64,000 nucleotides of DNA, taken from contig CAIQVJ010000069.1 in the NCBI GenBank assembly GCA_903875225.1, positions 1 to 64,000 of the forward strand. The letters are read 5' to 3'. Positions 41,993-51,200 of this stretch are shown here, one piece after another. The notes beneath the pieces were generated by a model. The model worked only from the letters and a program-made list of their open reading frames with translations. It was not told the origin of the DNA and searched no databases. The stretch's first letter is position 1; every line of letters starts with the position of its first letter. This DNA comes from an uncultured Pseudomonadota bacterium. Lineage in GTDB: Bacteria > Myxococcota_A > UBA796 > SXON01. Both the position numbers and the translations under genes were made by a program.

Positions 41993-43906
41993 GTGCATCG
42001 ATGCGCCGCTCCTTTTTTTGCCCTCATGCTGCAGGCGTGCACGACCGCGAGCTTCGTGAGCCCGACGTGCGACCCGCGCGCGCTCGAAGCGGGTGAGGTC
42101 CGGGCGAGGCAGGTGCTCTGCACCGACGAGCTGATCCCCGACGGCGACGGCCACGTGGGCGACTGGCTCATCGAGAACAGCCTCGCGCGCTTCGTCCTCC
42201 GCGGGACCTACAGCTCGCTGTACACCCTCGACGAACCCGGCGGCACGCTGATCGATGCCGTGGCCGTGAACCCGGATGGCACGACCACACCCGACGTGCT
42301 CGGGGAGCTACGGGTGGCGGGCGAGAGGTCGAGCGTCGAGGTGGTGAACCCGACGGAAGGCGAACCGGCGATCGCCTCGCTGGTGCTCCCGGGGATGACG
42401 TGGTCGCTCTCCGCGGACGAGGCAGTGCTCCGGCTCACGTCGGCAGGCGCGGCCGTCGTCGCGCCGCTGCCCGGGGCGGAGCGCACGGGTACGACCTGGA
42501 CGCTGGGCGCCGGATTCCTGGGCGTGGATGGCACCGCGACGGCGGGCGAGCTGCCGACCACCGCTCTGACGCCCACGTTCGTGGCACCCGAACGCCAGGC
42601 CTGGACGAGCGCTGCGTATGGATCCGCGGCCGAGGTCGCAGCCGCAGTGGATGCGGACACGGTGCGCGTCGAGGTCGGTGGCGAGGCCGTGACGCGGCTC
42701 CCCGTCGTCGACGGCGAGGCCGAGGGGTGGGCGCCCGGGGGAGCCGTCCTGCAGGGAGAGCGCGCGGGGTGCACCTACGACGGCCTGGTGCTGCTCGCCT
42801 GCGGGAGCATGAATCTGCGCGTGCGCGACGGAGCCGGAGACGACCTCGCGAGCACCTACACCGTCGGAGGGGTGAGCTGGGTGCTCCCGCCAGGCGGGGG
42901 TGTCGTGCCCGCCGGCGCGGATGCGCTGCTCGGCGTGCTGACTGCCGGCCCCGCGTACCCTGCGGTCACGGTGCCCTATGTGCCGGACGCGCGACCCGGC
43001 GCAGCCGTGAGCGAGACCCTGGCCCAGGAGATGGACGTGGACGGCGCTGTGTGGGCCGACCTCTCCCGCGTGGTCGCCCCCGATCCCGACGCCGCCTGGG
43101 CCAGCCCCGAGGCGACGCACGACGCGACCGGCGAGGGCATCGGCTACGTCGTGGTGATCGCAGACGACGAGGTGCCCACGGCCGCCACCGATCCCCTCGA
43201 CGCGCTCGGAGCGATGGACACCGGGGAAGGACCGCGCCTGGTCGCCACAGCGGGCGTGCGCAGCCACAGCTTCGAGGGGGGGACCGTCGTGTCGTGGCCC
43301 TGGAGCGGGAACAGCAAGAAGCCCGCCCACGGCGTACCGCCCGGCGGCTTGGATGCGCTGGACCTGCTCTCCGTCGCCCGCGACAACAGCAGCGACCGAC
43401 GCACCATCGTGGACCGCGCCTGGGTGGATGCGGCGCTGGCGGACGCCCCGACCTACGCCTGGCCGGACGCGCCCACCGCGGTGTGGCTGGGCTCGCTTGC
43501 CGACCTCGACGTGTACCTCACGCTGCTGGAGGGCTATGTCCCCGTCGCCCCGGTCGGCCCCCGCACCTGGATCGAGCTACCCACCGGGGACCACAACGCT
43601 CCAGGCGTGGAGGCGGGGATCTTCAGCGGCGAGACGACGGCTGGAAATGGGCCGCGCATAGAGGTTCTCGGGGGGCTCCACGTCGGCGAGAACCGGGTGT
43701 GGGACGTCGTCGTGCACGCTGCGCGCTGGATGGACGTACGCGAGGTGACGCTGCACACACCAGAGGGCTCCGTAGCATTGGACCTCGACCCCTTCGAAGA
43801 GCCCTCTGGCGGCGGTACCGTGCGGGTCCGCGTGCCCGCGACCGAGCCGTGGGTGGTCGCTACGGTGCAGGGGGCATCGGGGATCTGGGCAGTCCGCGGG
43901 TTTTGA
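41993..43906 (+). CDS. Large lipoprotein of unknown function
   Basis: 637 residues from GTG 41993. The signal MHRCAAPFFALMLQAC ends in a usable lipobox (LQAC). The mature protein is mostly beta-strand-like, with a conserved-looking opening (DGDGHVGDWLIENSLARFVL) and a later SNGP-like stretch (TTAGNGPRIEVLGGLHVG) that resembles parts of CehA/McbA-type exported proteins. I see no PHP-type histidine cluster, so a hydrolase is unlikely. Its length and composition fit an outer-surface protein. The resemblance is by eye only, so I leave it as unknown. Confidence 0.62.
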   Translation: MHRCAAPFFALMLQACTTASFVSPTCDPRALEAGEVRARQVLCTDELIPDGDGHVGDWLIENSLARFVLRGTYSSLYTLDEPGGTLIDAVAVNPDGTTTPDVLGELRVAGERSSVEVVNPTEGEPAIASLVLPGMTWSLSADEAVLRLTSAGAAVVAPLPGAERTGTTWTLGAGFLGVDGTATAGELPTTALTPTFVAPERQAWTSAAYGSAAEVAAAVDADTVRVEVGGEAVTRLPVVDGEAEGWAPGGAVLQGERAGCTYDGLVLLACGSMNLRVRDGAGDDLASTYTVGGVSWVLPPGGGVVPAGADALLGVLTAGPAYPAVTVPYVPDARPGAAVSETLAQEMDVDGAVWADLSRVVAPDPDAAWASPEATHDATGEGIGYVVVIADDEVPTAATDPLDALGAMDTGEGPRLVATAGVRSHSFEGGTVVSWPWSGNSKKPAHGVPPGGLDALDLLSVARDNSSDRRTIVDRAWVDAALADAPTYAWPDAPTAVWLGSLADLDVYLTLLEGYVPVAPVGPRTWIELPTGDHNAPGVEAGIFSGETTAGNGPRIEVLGGLHVGENRVWDVVVHAARWMDVREVTLHTPEGSVALDLDPFEEPSGGGTVRVRVPATEPWVVATVQGASGIWAVRGF

Positions 43907-43976
43907 CCTTGAGTTGTGGTAGCCTCCACGCGCAGTCTCGTTCCGAGGCTGTGTGTATCGCACCTCCGGAGACTCA

Positions 43977-44453
43977 ATGACCCCGATGTTCACTCGCTCC
44001 TCGCTGCTCGCCGCTGCTGCCCTCGCGCTCTCCCTTCCCGCGTTGGCCGGCTCCTCCAACAACAGTCACTCGGACGGGAACGGCCAATCCGGCGAAACCC
44101 ACGGCAAGGCGTACGCGGACGGGCATGGCCGCTCGGATCACGACGTTGCCTGCCCCTGCTTCACCGAGCGGGACCTGAAGAGCTGGTTCGACAGCGGGGA
44201 CCAGTGCTACAACTACACGGCGACGTCTGCCTACGGCAACGGCACCTACCTGGCCTACTACGACGGCCAGGGCCTCGAAGCCGGCGTGGCCGACTACTAC
44301 TACGCCCCCGTGCCCTTCTGCGCCGCCGTGAACCTCACCACCTTCGCCGGCCCGTTCGTGGCCCCCATCACCGCCGATCAGTGGGACGCCTGCTCCGATC
44401 TCGTGCTGGACGTCGCCGAGGACCTCGGCATGACCTGCATCGCCCACCCCTGA
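43977..44453 (+). CDS. Small secreted protein, Ser/Asn/His-rich, unknown
   Basis: 158 residues from ATG 43977, preceded by CCGGAGACTCA. A clear signal peptide (FTRSSLLAAAALALSLPALAG) is followed by a hydrophilic Asn/Ser/His/Gly segment and a folded C-terminal part with six cysteines (ACPCFTERDL, DQCYNYTATSAYG, PFCAAVNLT, DACSDLVL, MTCIAHP). The cysteines suggest disulfides outside the cytoplasm. It is the last plus-strand gene before the convergent lipid cluster. I have no function to offer. Confidence 0.6.
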   Translation: MTPMFTRSSLLAAAALALSLPALAGSSNNSHSDGNGQSGETHGKAYADGHGRSDHDVACPCFTERDLKSWFDSGDQCYNYTATSAYGNGTYLAYYDGQGLEAGVADYYYAPVPFCAAVNLTTFAGPFVAPITADQWDACSDLVLDVAEDLGMTCIAHP

Positions 44454-44474
44454 TCCGCGGGGCTGCGAACCCGG

Positions 44475-44502
44475 GGGGTCGACCGCGCTGCCGGCCGACC
44501 CC
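44475..44502. terminator. Hairpin between two convergent genes
   Basis: GGGGTCG (44475-44481) and CGACCCC (44496-44502) form a 7-bp stem around a 14-base loop, in the 88-bp gap between the convergent stops at 44453 and 44542. No U-tract is seen on either strand. It could end both transcripts weakly. Confidence 0.35.
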
Positions 44503-44541
44503 GCTCCGCCCCCGGTGTGCCGGATCGTACCCGGGAGCCCG

Positions 44542-46119
44542 CTATCGCGCCGGAAGGATCCCCAACGCCCGGGCGTTTTCGCCGAGCACCTGCACCGTGC
44601 GGTCGATCTGGGCCGAGGTGTGGCTCGCGTTCACGATGAACCGGATGCGGCCCTCGTTGACGCCCACCGCCGGGAAAACCACCGGCACCGAGTACACGCC
44701 GTCCAGGTACAGCCTCGCGCACAGCGCGTAGAGCTTCTCGAGGTCCGGCACGTACACGGGGATCACCGGGCTCTGGCTCGTTCCAAGGTCGAAACCCTCG
44801 GCGATCAGCTTGCGGCGCATCTCCGCGTTCTTGTCGTGCAACGACTGGAGGAGCGCTGGATCCGTCTCGATCTCGTCCAGACACCCGAGGATGGTCGCAG
44901 CGTCCGGCGGCGTGAGGCAGGCCTGGAAGATGTAGGGCGTGGCGGTGGCCTGCAGCAGCGTGCAGAACCTCGCCTCCGAGGCGAAGAAGCCACCGACGGA
45001 GGCGGTCGCTTTCGAGAACGTGGACATGATGAAGTCCACGCGGTCGGTCACGCCGCACTGGCGGCAGTAGCCCCCGCCGTCCGGGCCGTAGAACCCGAAG
45101 CTGTGGGCCTCGTCCACGTAGAGGTAGAACTTGAACTCGTCCTTCAGCGCCGCGATGGCCGCCAGCGGCGCCATGTCGCCGCTCATCGAGTACACGCTCT
45201 CCACGGCCACGAAGACGTTTTCGTGGTGCGGGCTGTACTTGCGCAGCTTGTCCGCCAGATCCTCGACATCGTTGTGCTTGAACGCCAACCACTTCTTGCC
45301 GCCGAGCTTCACCCCGTCGATCATGCTCGCGTGGGACTCGCGGTCGAGCAGGATGAGGTCCTTCGGGCCGGCGAGCGCCGAGAGGGCCCCAAGGTTCGCC
45401 GTGTAGCCGGTGGGGAACAGGATCGCGCGCTCCTTCCCGACCATCTTCGCCACCCGCCGCTCGATCTCCCGGTGCATGGTGTTCAGCCCACCGGACGGCG
45501 CCGAGGTCCCGCAGCCGGTGCCGTACAGCGCGGTCGCCGTTCGCGTCTTCTCGATCACCCTCGGGTTGCGGTTCAGCCCCAGGTAGAGGTTCAGCGACCA
45601 GACGATGCACTCCCGCTTCTCACCCGTCGTGCCCGAGACGATCGATGCGACCGTGTCGCTCCCCCGCTCTGTGTGCAGGTCGGACGAGAACATGTGCTTC
45701 AGAGCCTGCTCTTCCTTGATCCGGTGCAGCTCGGTGGCGACAGCTGCGACGTCGGTGATGCCGGCACGCCCCATCTCGGTCCGCACCTGCCCGAGGATCC
45801 GGGCGCCCAGCGCCTTGAACCCGTTGGTCACCGCGTGGGCGAGCCTGGCGTCGATCTCGGGGGTGACATCGATGAACACGACGGCGAAGCCGGGCGTGCC
45901 GTCCCCGAGGATCTCCCGGCGGACGACGCTGCCGCTCACCCGGACGGCATCGGTGCCGTGCACGTGGATGTCGACATCGATCGCGCGGCCAGGCTCGATG
46001 CTTCCCTTCAACAGGCAGCCGCCCGCGGAGAGGTTCACAACCGGAAAGGGAGCCTCGAACGCTTCGGAGTACGCCTCGCCGGTAGCGGTGATGCGTGCGT
46101 GGATGCGGGGGAATGACAT
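44542..46119 (-). CDS. PilZ-domain / alpha-oxoamine synthase fusion
   Basis: 525 residues. Residues 1-95 are a PilZ domain with both c-di-GMP motifs: RxxxR (R5IHAR9) and NxSxxG (N29 L S A G G34). The rest is a PLP-dependent alpha-oxoamine synthase of the KBL/AONS/SPT type: NLYLGLNRNPRV, YGTGCGTSAPSGGLNTMHREIE, LFPTGYTANLGAL, LDRESHASMIDG, YVDEAHSFGFYG, and the PLP-lysine segment STFSKATASVGG (about residue 371). Such enzymes condense an acyl thioester with an amino acid. With a fatty acyl-AMP ligase and an acyl carrier protein just upstream, the product should be a long-chain amino-ketone, as in sphingolipid, capnine or CqsA-type signal synthesis. A PilZ fusion to this class is not one I know. 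Confidence 0.85.
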   Translation of the reverse strand: MSFPRIHARITATGEAYSEAFEAPFPVVNLSAGGCLLKGSIEPGRAIDVDIHVHGTDAVRVSGSVVRREILGDGTPGFAVVFIDVTPEIDARLAHAVTNGFKALGARILGQVRTEMGRAGITDVAAVATELHRIKEEQALKHMFSSDLHTERGSDTVASIVSGTTGEKRECIVWSLNLYLGLNRNPRVIEKTRTATALYGTGCGTSAPSGGLNTMHREIERRVAKMVGKERAILFPTGYTANLGALSALAGPKDLILLDRESHASMIDGVKLGGKKWLAFKHNDVEDLADKLRKYSPHHENVFVAVESVYSMSGDMAPLAAIAALKDEFKFYLYVDEAHSFGFYGPDGGGYCRQCGVTDRVDFIMSTFSKATASVGGFFASEARFCTLLQATATPYIFQACLTPPDAATILGCLDEIETDPALLQSLHDKNAEMRRKLIAEGFDLGTSQSPVIPVYVPDLEKLYALCARLYLDGVYSVPVVFPAVGVNEGRIRFIVNASHTSAQIDRTVQVLGENARALGILPAR

Positions 46120-46183
46120 GGTTCAGTCCAGGAGCCCGAGAGGGGCAAGGGAGGGTAGGCGGGAACGTCGACGAGCGCGGGGG

Positions 46184-46438
46184 TCAGGAGCGGAGGACGT
46201 AGTCCACGAGCTTCTCGATGGTGTCGTGCTCGGTGACGAGCACCGAGGGCACGTCCCGGCCCGCGAGGAGGCCGATCTCGTACGCGATGTTCACGCCGGC
46301 AAGGGAGTCCACGCCGTGACGGTGGAGCGATTCGCTGTGCTTGATCCGCTCCGGCGGGATCTCGGCGCACTCTGAGACGATGGCGACGACACGCTCGCGG
46401 AGCTCGTCGCGGCTGAGTTTCTCGAATGGATTCTGCAC
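46184..46438 (-). CDS. Acyl carrier protein
   Basis: 84 residues with the four-helix ACP pattern. HRHGVDSLAGVNIAYEIG holds the phosphopantetheine attachment serine in the DSL motif (about residue 45). It lies between the fatty acyl-AMP ligase gene (56 bases upstream) and the PilZ-oxoamine synthase (64 bases downstream), so it probably carries the fatty chain between them. It is separate from any housekeeping acpP, since no fab genes are nearby. Expected partners are the ligase at 46495-48276 and the synthase at 44542-46119. Confidence 0.85.
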   Translation of the reverse strand: MQNPFEKLSRDELRERVVAIVSECAEIPPERIKHSESLHRHGVDSLAGVNIAYEIGLLAGRDVPSVLVTEHDTIEKLVDYVLRS

Positions 46439-46494
46439 GGAGATGCCTTTTTCAGGGGGGTGGGGCTGCGGGGCAGTTCGGCCGGCCGCGGGGC

Positions 46495-48276
46495 TCAGGG
46501 TACCAGATCGAGCGTGCCGTTCAGCATGCCGTTCTTGCTGGCCTGACGCTGGATCTTGCCGCTCGTCGTCTTGGGGATGGTGCCCTGGCGAACGAGCTCC
46601 ACGCGGTGCACCCGGAGTCCGTGGACCTCGGAGATCGCGTTGCGGATGGTCGCTATGACCTCGTCACTGCGCGCAGGCACCTCGGCGATCAGGCCGATGC
46701 GCTCTTCTCCGCCTTCTTCGAACGCAAAGGCGGCGACACAGCCGGGCCGGATCTGGGGGCAGGCGTCCTGGGCCGTGTACTCGAGATCCTGCGGGTAGTA
46801 GTTGGCGCCGCGGATGATGATCATGTCCTTCAAGCGGCCCGTGACGAAGATCTCGCCCTCGTGGAGAAAGCCGAGGTCCCCCGTGCGCAGGTGGGGAGTC
46901 TGCAGCGTGGTGCCGCCAGACCCCGCGATGGAAGAGCCCGGCGGCAGCGCCGCGAGCGTGGCCTGCAGACGGTCCGCTGTCGCTGTGGCGTTTCCGTAGT
47001 AGCTCACGGCCACTGAGGGGCCGGAGACCCAGATCTCCCCCACGCCCGTGCCGTGGCGCGGGATGCGCGTGTCCGGGTCGACGATCACGACGTTCATCCC
47101 GAACCCGGGAATGCCGCAACCGACCGTGGCGCGCCCCGCACCCTCGGGAACGACAGCGACCTCGTGCTGCTCGAGCTGGGCCTCGTCCACCCACAGCAGG
47201 CGGGCATCACGCGACCAGTGCACGGCGGCGACCTTGCAGGTGCACTCGGAGAGCCCGTACCCGGGGGAGAACGTGCGGGCGCGGAACCCGACCGGGGCGA
47301 ACCTGTCGGTGAACCGCTTCATGGTCTCCGCCCGGACCGGCTCGGCGGCGGTGAGCCCCATGCGCCAGTGCGAGAGGTCCAGCTTCGCCACCTCGGCGTC
47401 CGTGACCTTGCGCGCCGCGAGCTCATAAATGAAGTTGGGGCCGCCCGAGTGGGTGGCCTTGTAGTCCGACATCGCCTGCAGCCACATCTGCGGGCGCTGG
47501 ATCACCTGGATGGGCGACATCTGCACCGAGAGGAACCCGCCGATCACCGGGGCGAGGATCCCGTAGAGGAGCCCGAGGTCGTGGAACGCCGGGAGCCAGT
47601 TCAGCGAGACGCTGTGCTCGTCGTGCTGCCAGTCCTCGTCGAGGTAGGCCACGTTGTGGACCACGTTCCGGTGCGTGAGGGAGGCTCCCTTGGGATCGGC
47701 CGTGGACCCCGAGGTGTACTGGATGAGGCAGATGTCGTCGAGCGTCGGCGCGGGCGGGAGCACCACGTCGTCCCCGACGGGCGGCACATCGTCGGTGCCG
47801 ATGCAGACCATCTGCGAGAATGCCTCATCCTGGGCGACCGCCGGGCGGATCGCGGCGAGCACCTCGGCGGTGGTGAGCACGAACCGCGGGCGCGAGCTCT
47901 CGACGATGGTGCGGAGCCGCTGGAGGCTCCGGGCGGGCTTGAGCGTGTTGAGCGGGGGCGCGGGCACGGCGACGGCGCCCATCAGCGCACACCCCAGGAA
48001 GCCGTACATGAAGTCCATGCCCGGAGGGTAGAGCAGGAGCACGCGGTCTCCCGGTTGGCCGTTCTGCAGCATCAACGCTGCGATCGCCCGGGCCCGCTGG
48101 CGGAGCTGGCCGTACGTGCAGCTGATCGGTCCGCTCGGGTCCCCGAGGTATACGAACGCGAGCTTGTCCGGCGTCTCGTCCGCCCGCCGGTCCAGGGCGA
48201 CCTTCAGCGGCTCGACCCGGTTCGGGTCGGTCTCGCGGCTCTTTCCGGGATTGGCCTTGGGATCCACTGTCGTCAT
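46495..48276 (-). CDS. Fatty acyl-AMP ligase (FAAL)
   Basis: 593 residues from the ATG at 48276, which overlaps the preceding stop (ATGA). Adenylation motifs are clear: IQYTSGSTADPKGASLTHRN (ATP-binding loop), SLNWLPAFHDLGLLYGI (typical of the FAAL branch), FSPGYGLSECTCKVAAV, HLRTGDLGFLHEGEIFVTGR, DMIIIRGANYYPQDLE, and the catalytic-lysine region TIPKTTSGKIQRQ. FAALs activate fatty acids as acyl-AMP and load them on an ACP instead of CoA. The adjacent ACP and alpha-oxoamine synthase fit this. Acyl-CoA ligase activity is the alternative. Confidence 0.88.
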   Translation of the reverse strand: MTTVDPKANPGKSRETDPNRVEPLKVALDRRADETPDKLAFVYLGDPSGPISCTYGQLRQRARAIAALMLQNGQPGDRVLLLYPPGMDFMYGFLGCALMGAVAVPAPPLNTLKPARSLQRLRTIVESSRPRFVLTTAEVLAAIRPAVAQDEAFSQMVCIGTDDVPPVGDDVVLPPAPTLDDICLIQYTSGSTADPKGASLTHRNVVHNVAYLDEDWQHDEHSVSLNWLPAFHDLGLLYGILAPVIGGFLSVQMSPIQVIQRPQMWLQAMSDYKATHSGGPNFIYELAARKVTDAEVAKLDLSHWRMGLTAAEPVRAETMKRFTDRFAPVGFRARTFSPGYGLSECTCKVAAVHWSRDARLLWVDEAQLEQHEVAVVPEGAGRATVGCGIPGFGMNVVIVDPDTRIPRHGTGVGEIWVSGPSVAVSYYGNATATADRLQATLAALPPGSSIAGSGGTTLQTPHLRTGDLGFLHEGEIFVTGRLKDMIIIRGANYYPQDLEYTAQDACPQIRPGCVAAFAFEEGGEERIGLIAEVPARSDEVIATIRNAISEVHGLRVHRVELVRQGTIPKTTSGKIQRQASKNGMLNGTLDLVP

Positions 48277-51200
48277 TCCGTGACCTCGAGGAGGATGAAG
48301 GTGATGTCGTCTTCCTGTTGCTGACCGACCAGCATGGCGTTCAGCGCCGCACCGAACGCCGTGCAGGCCTCGCTGACCGGGCGATCGCCGTAGGAGGCGA
48401 AGAGCTTCGACGTCTGCCGGTTGCCGAGCATGCGGCCATTGTTCCGCAGCTCCAGGACGCCATCCGTGCACAGCATGATGCGGTCGCCGGGATGGATGGG
48501 GATGCAAACGCTGCCGGTCGTGAAGGCATCGGCGGTGCCGAGCGCGGTTCCCGCGGCATTCAGCACCGAGCTCTTCCCGCCCTGGATGAGGTAGATCTCG
48601 GGACCACCCGCGTTCCACCAGGACAATGTCTTCGCCCTCGGGTCGATCAGCCCCATCGACATCGTCATGTGGTACCCGGCGAAGGTCTTCACCCGGGCGT
48701 TCAGGTACCCCATGATCTCGGGCGGGCTCGCGTTCGGGAAGATCCCGCAGACCGCCTCGAAGGCGCCCGCCACCGAGCTGGTGAGCATCGCGGGGCCGGC
48801 TCCGTGGCCGCTCACGTCGCCGAGGACGACGAGCGTGGAGCCGTCTTCGCGCGTGTGGTGCCACCACCAGTCACCGCCGCACTGCGCGGTCGCCTGGTAG
48901 AACCCGGCACCCCGGATCCCCGGAGCTTCGAAGGTCGAGGACTTCGGCAGCAGCAGGTTCTGCACCACGCCCAGGATCTCCAGATCTCGAGCCAGGGCCG
49001 CGCGCTCGGCCTCGAGACGTGCGGTCCGCGCCGTCTGCACCGCGATGGCGATGTGGTTGGAGACGCCGAGGAGCAGGTTGACGTCGTCCTCGGTGAACAT
49101 CCCCTTGGCCAGCCGACTGTCGAGGTAGACGACGCCGATCAGCCGGTCCCGCACCATCAACGGGGCGGCGATGATGCTGCGGAGCCCGTACGCCACGATG
49201 CTCTTGGAGCCGAGCGCCTCGCCGTCCTCACTGCCGGTGAGGACCACGGGCGCGCGCGTCTCGATGACCTTGCGGACGATGGTCTGGCTGATCTTCTCGG
49301 TCCCCGCCCCTGTGCTCGCCTTCAGGACGAGCTCACCCGAATCCGCGAGCAGGAAGAACATCGCCCGCTCGGCGCCGAGCACCTTCGTGAGTTCGGCGAG
49401 CGCGTTCTGTGCCTGGGCATCGGGGTCGAGCGTCGAGCCCGAGGCGAGGCTCACCTGCAGCAGCGCATCCGCATACCGCTGGCTCTGGTTCAGGGAGGTC
49501 GCGACAGTGCCGCCGACCATCGTGCGCCCCGCCGCGGGCGAGGCCACCTTCTCCTCCTTCAAGCCGAACTCGGCGCGCACCCGGCGCGCCTTCTGCCGCC
49601 AGCGCTCCGCCTGCGCGAGCTCAAGGGCCTGGTTCGCGTAGTAGCCGCCCACCGAGTCGCCCATGTCGAGAGCGAGCCGCGCCCGCTCCACGGCGATGTA
49701 GAAAGCGCCGCGCTTGCTCCCGCAGCGGGTAGCGAGGCGATCGGCGGCCGCGAGCAGGCGCTGCGCCCGCACCAGCTTCCCGTCCGCCCGCGCCAGCACG
49801 GCCCGGAAGAGGACCGCGTGGCAGCTGAACACCGGGACCATGGCGCGCATGCGCAGACCGAAGGCCTCGTGCTCGAAGCGCTTGCGGGCGGCCACCTTCT
49901 CGGGGCCCTTCGCCGCCTGGAACTGGGCCAGACGCGCGTAGCCGGCCAGCACCCGTGCGGCGTTCGAGTAGTAGTCCTCGCTGAGGAGCTGCTGGAAGCC
50001 GGCGATCTGCTCGTCGACCTCCGGGCCCGTGTCCTCGCTGTCGGAGAGCACCTCGAGCGAGGCGATGCAGCGCGCGAGACCGACGTACACCGTGTTGGAG
50101 AGCGGCTTGAACTCCTTCTCCAGGCGCTCCCACAGCGGCAGCGCCTCGCTGGTCGCGCCGGACACCATCAATTCGCAGTACAGCACGCTCATCGTGTTGT
50201 ACCGGAACATCAGGTTGTTGGTGCGGTCGAGCTGAGCCACGTTCGCCCGGATGTGCTCGATCGCCGCGGTGGTGAGGCCGCCGTGCAGGAACGAGTACGC
50301 CTGCTCGGTGATCATCATCGCCTGGTACCAGGAGCCGGGCACGTGCCGATCCAGCGCTGGCAGCGCCTCGACGAGCATCTGGTTGCCTTTCACCAGATCG
50401 CCCGCCCACTTGGTCCCGACAGCGTGGTAGGCGTGACAGACGGAGAGCGCGGCGGCGTCGCCCAGCCCCTCCGCCATGCGGATCCCCTTGTTGCAGTAGT
50501 ACTCGACGAGCCGGCTGAGCCCGCCGAGGCCCAGGACCGCGCCGTACACGCTGTTGGTGATCGCGGCATCTCCGGTGGCCCCGAGAAAGTGCACGTTCAG
50601 GAAGTCCCGGACGATGAACTGACCCATCAGGACGGGCTTTCCCTGGAAGAGCGCGATCATGCTGCCGGTGTAGTGGAGCTGGGAGAGCGTGGTGCGCCGC
50701 TCCCGCTCCGCCCCCTGCGCCCGGCCGTAGCCGATCCCGGTGAGCGCGAGGACGTTCCCCAGCGCCACGGCCCACAGCATCGTGACGATCTGCATCACGA
50801 AGCTCTTGGGGTACGGCTTGCCGAGCACACGGAACGCCTCGTACAGGGAGGCGAGCGCGTCGTCGTTGCGGCCCTGGCTCGCGTAGGAGAGCGTGAGCAG
50901 GTTCTGGAGCCGGAACCGGTCTTCCTGCCGCTGCGCCCGCTGCAACGCGGCCTGCAGGTGGGCGAACGCGTCGTCCAGCCGACCGGTGAGGGCGCAGGCG
51001 CGGCCGAGCCCCTCCAGGAGGCGCATGGCCACCTCGTCGAACATCCCGGCGGGTCCCGCGAGCTGCCGGGCACGATCGAGCAGCGCGAAGGCCTCCTCGT
51101 TCGCGTGTTCGTCCACCGCGCGGAGCCCGGCCGCGAGGTTTCGCTCGCACGCGAGCCTCGGGTTCTTCGCGACGTGGCCCTCTGCGTAGTGCCGTGCGAT

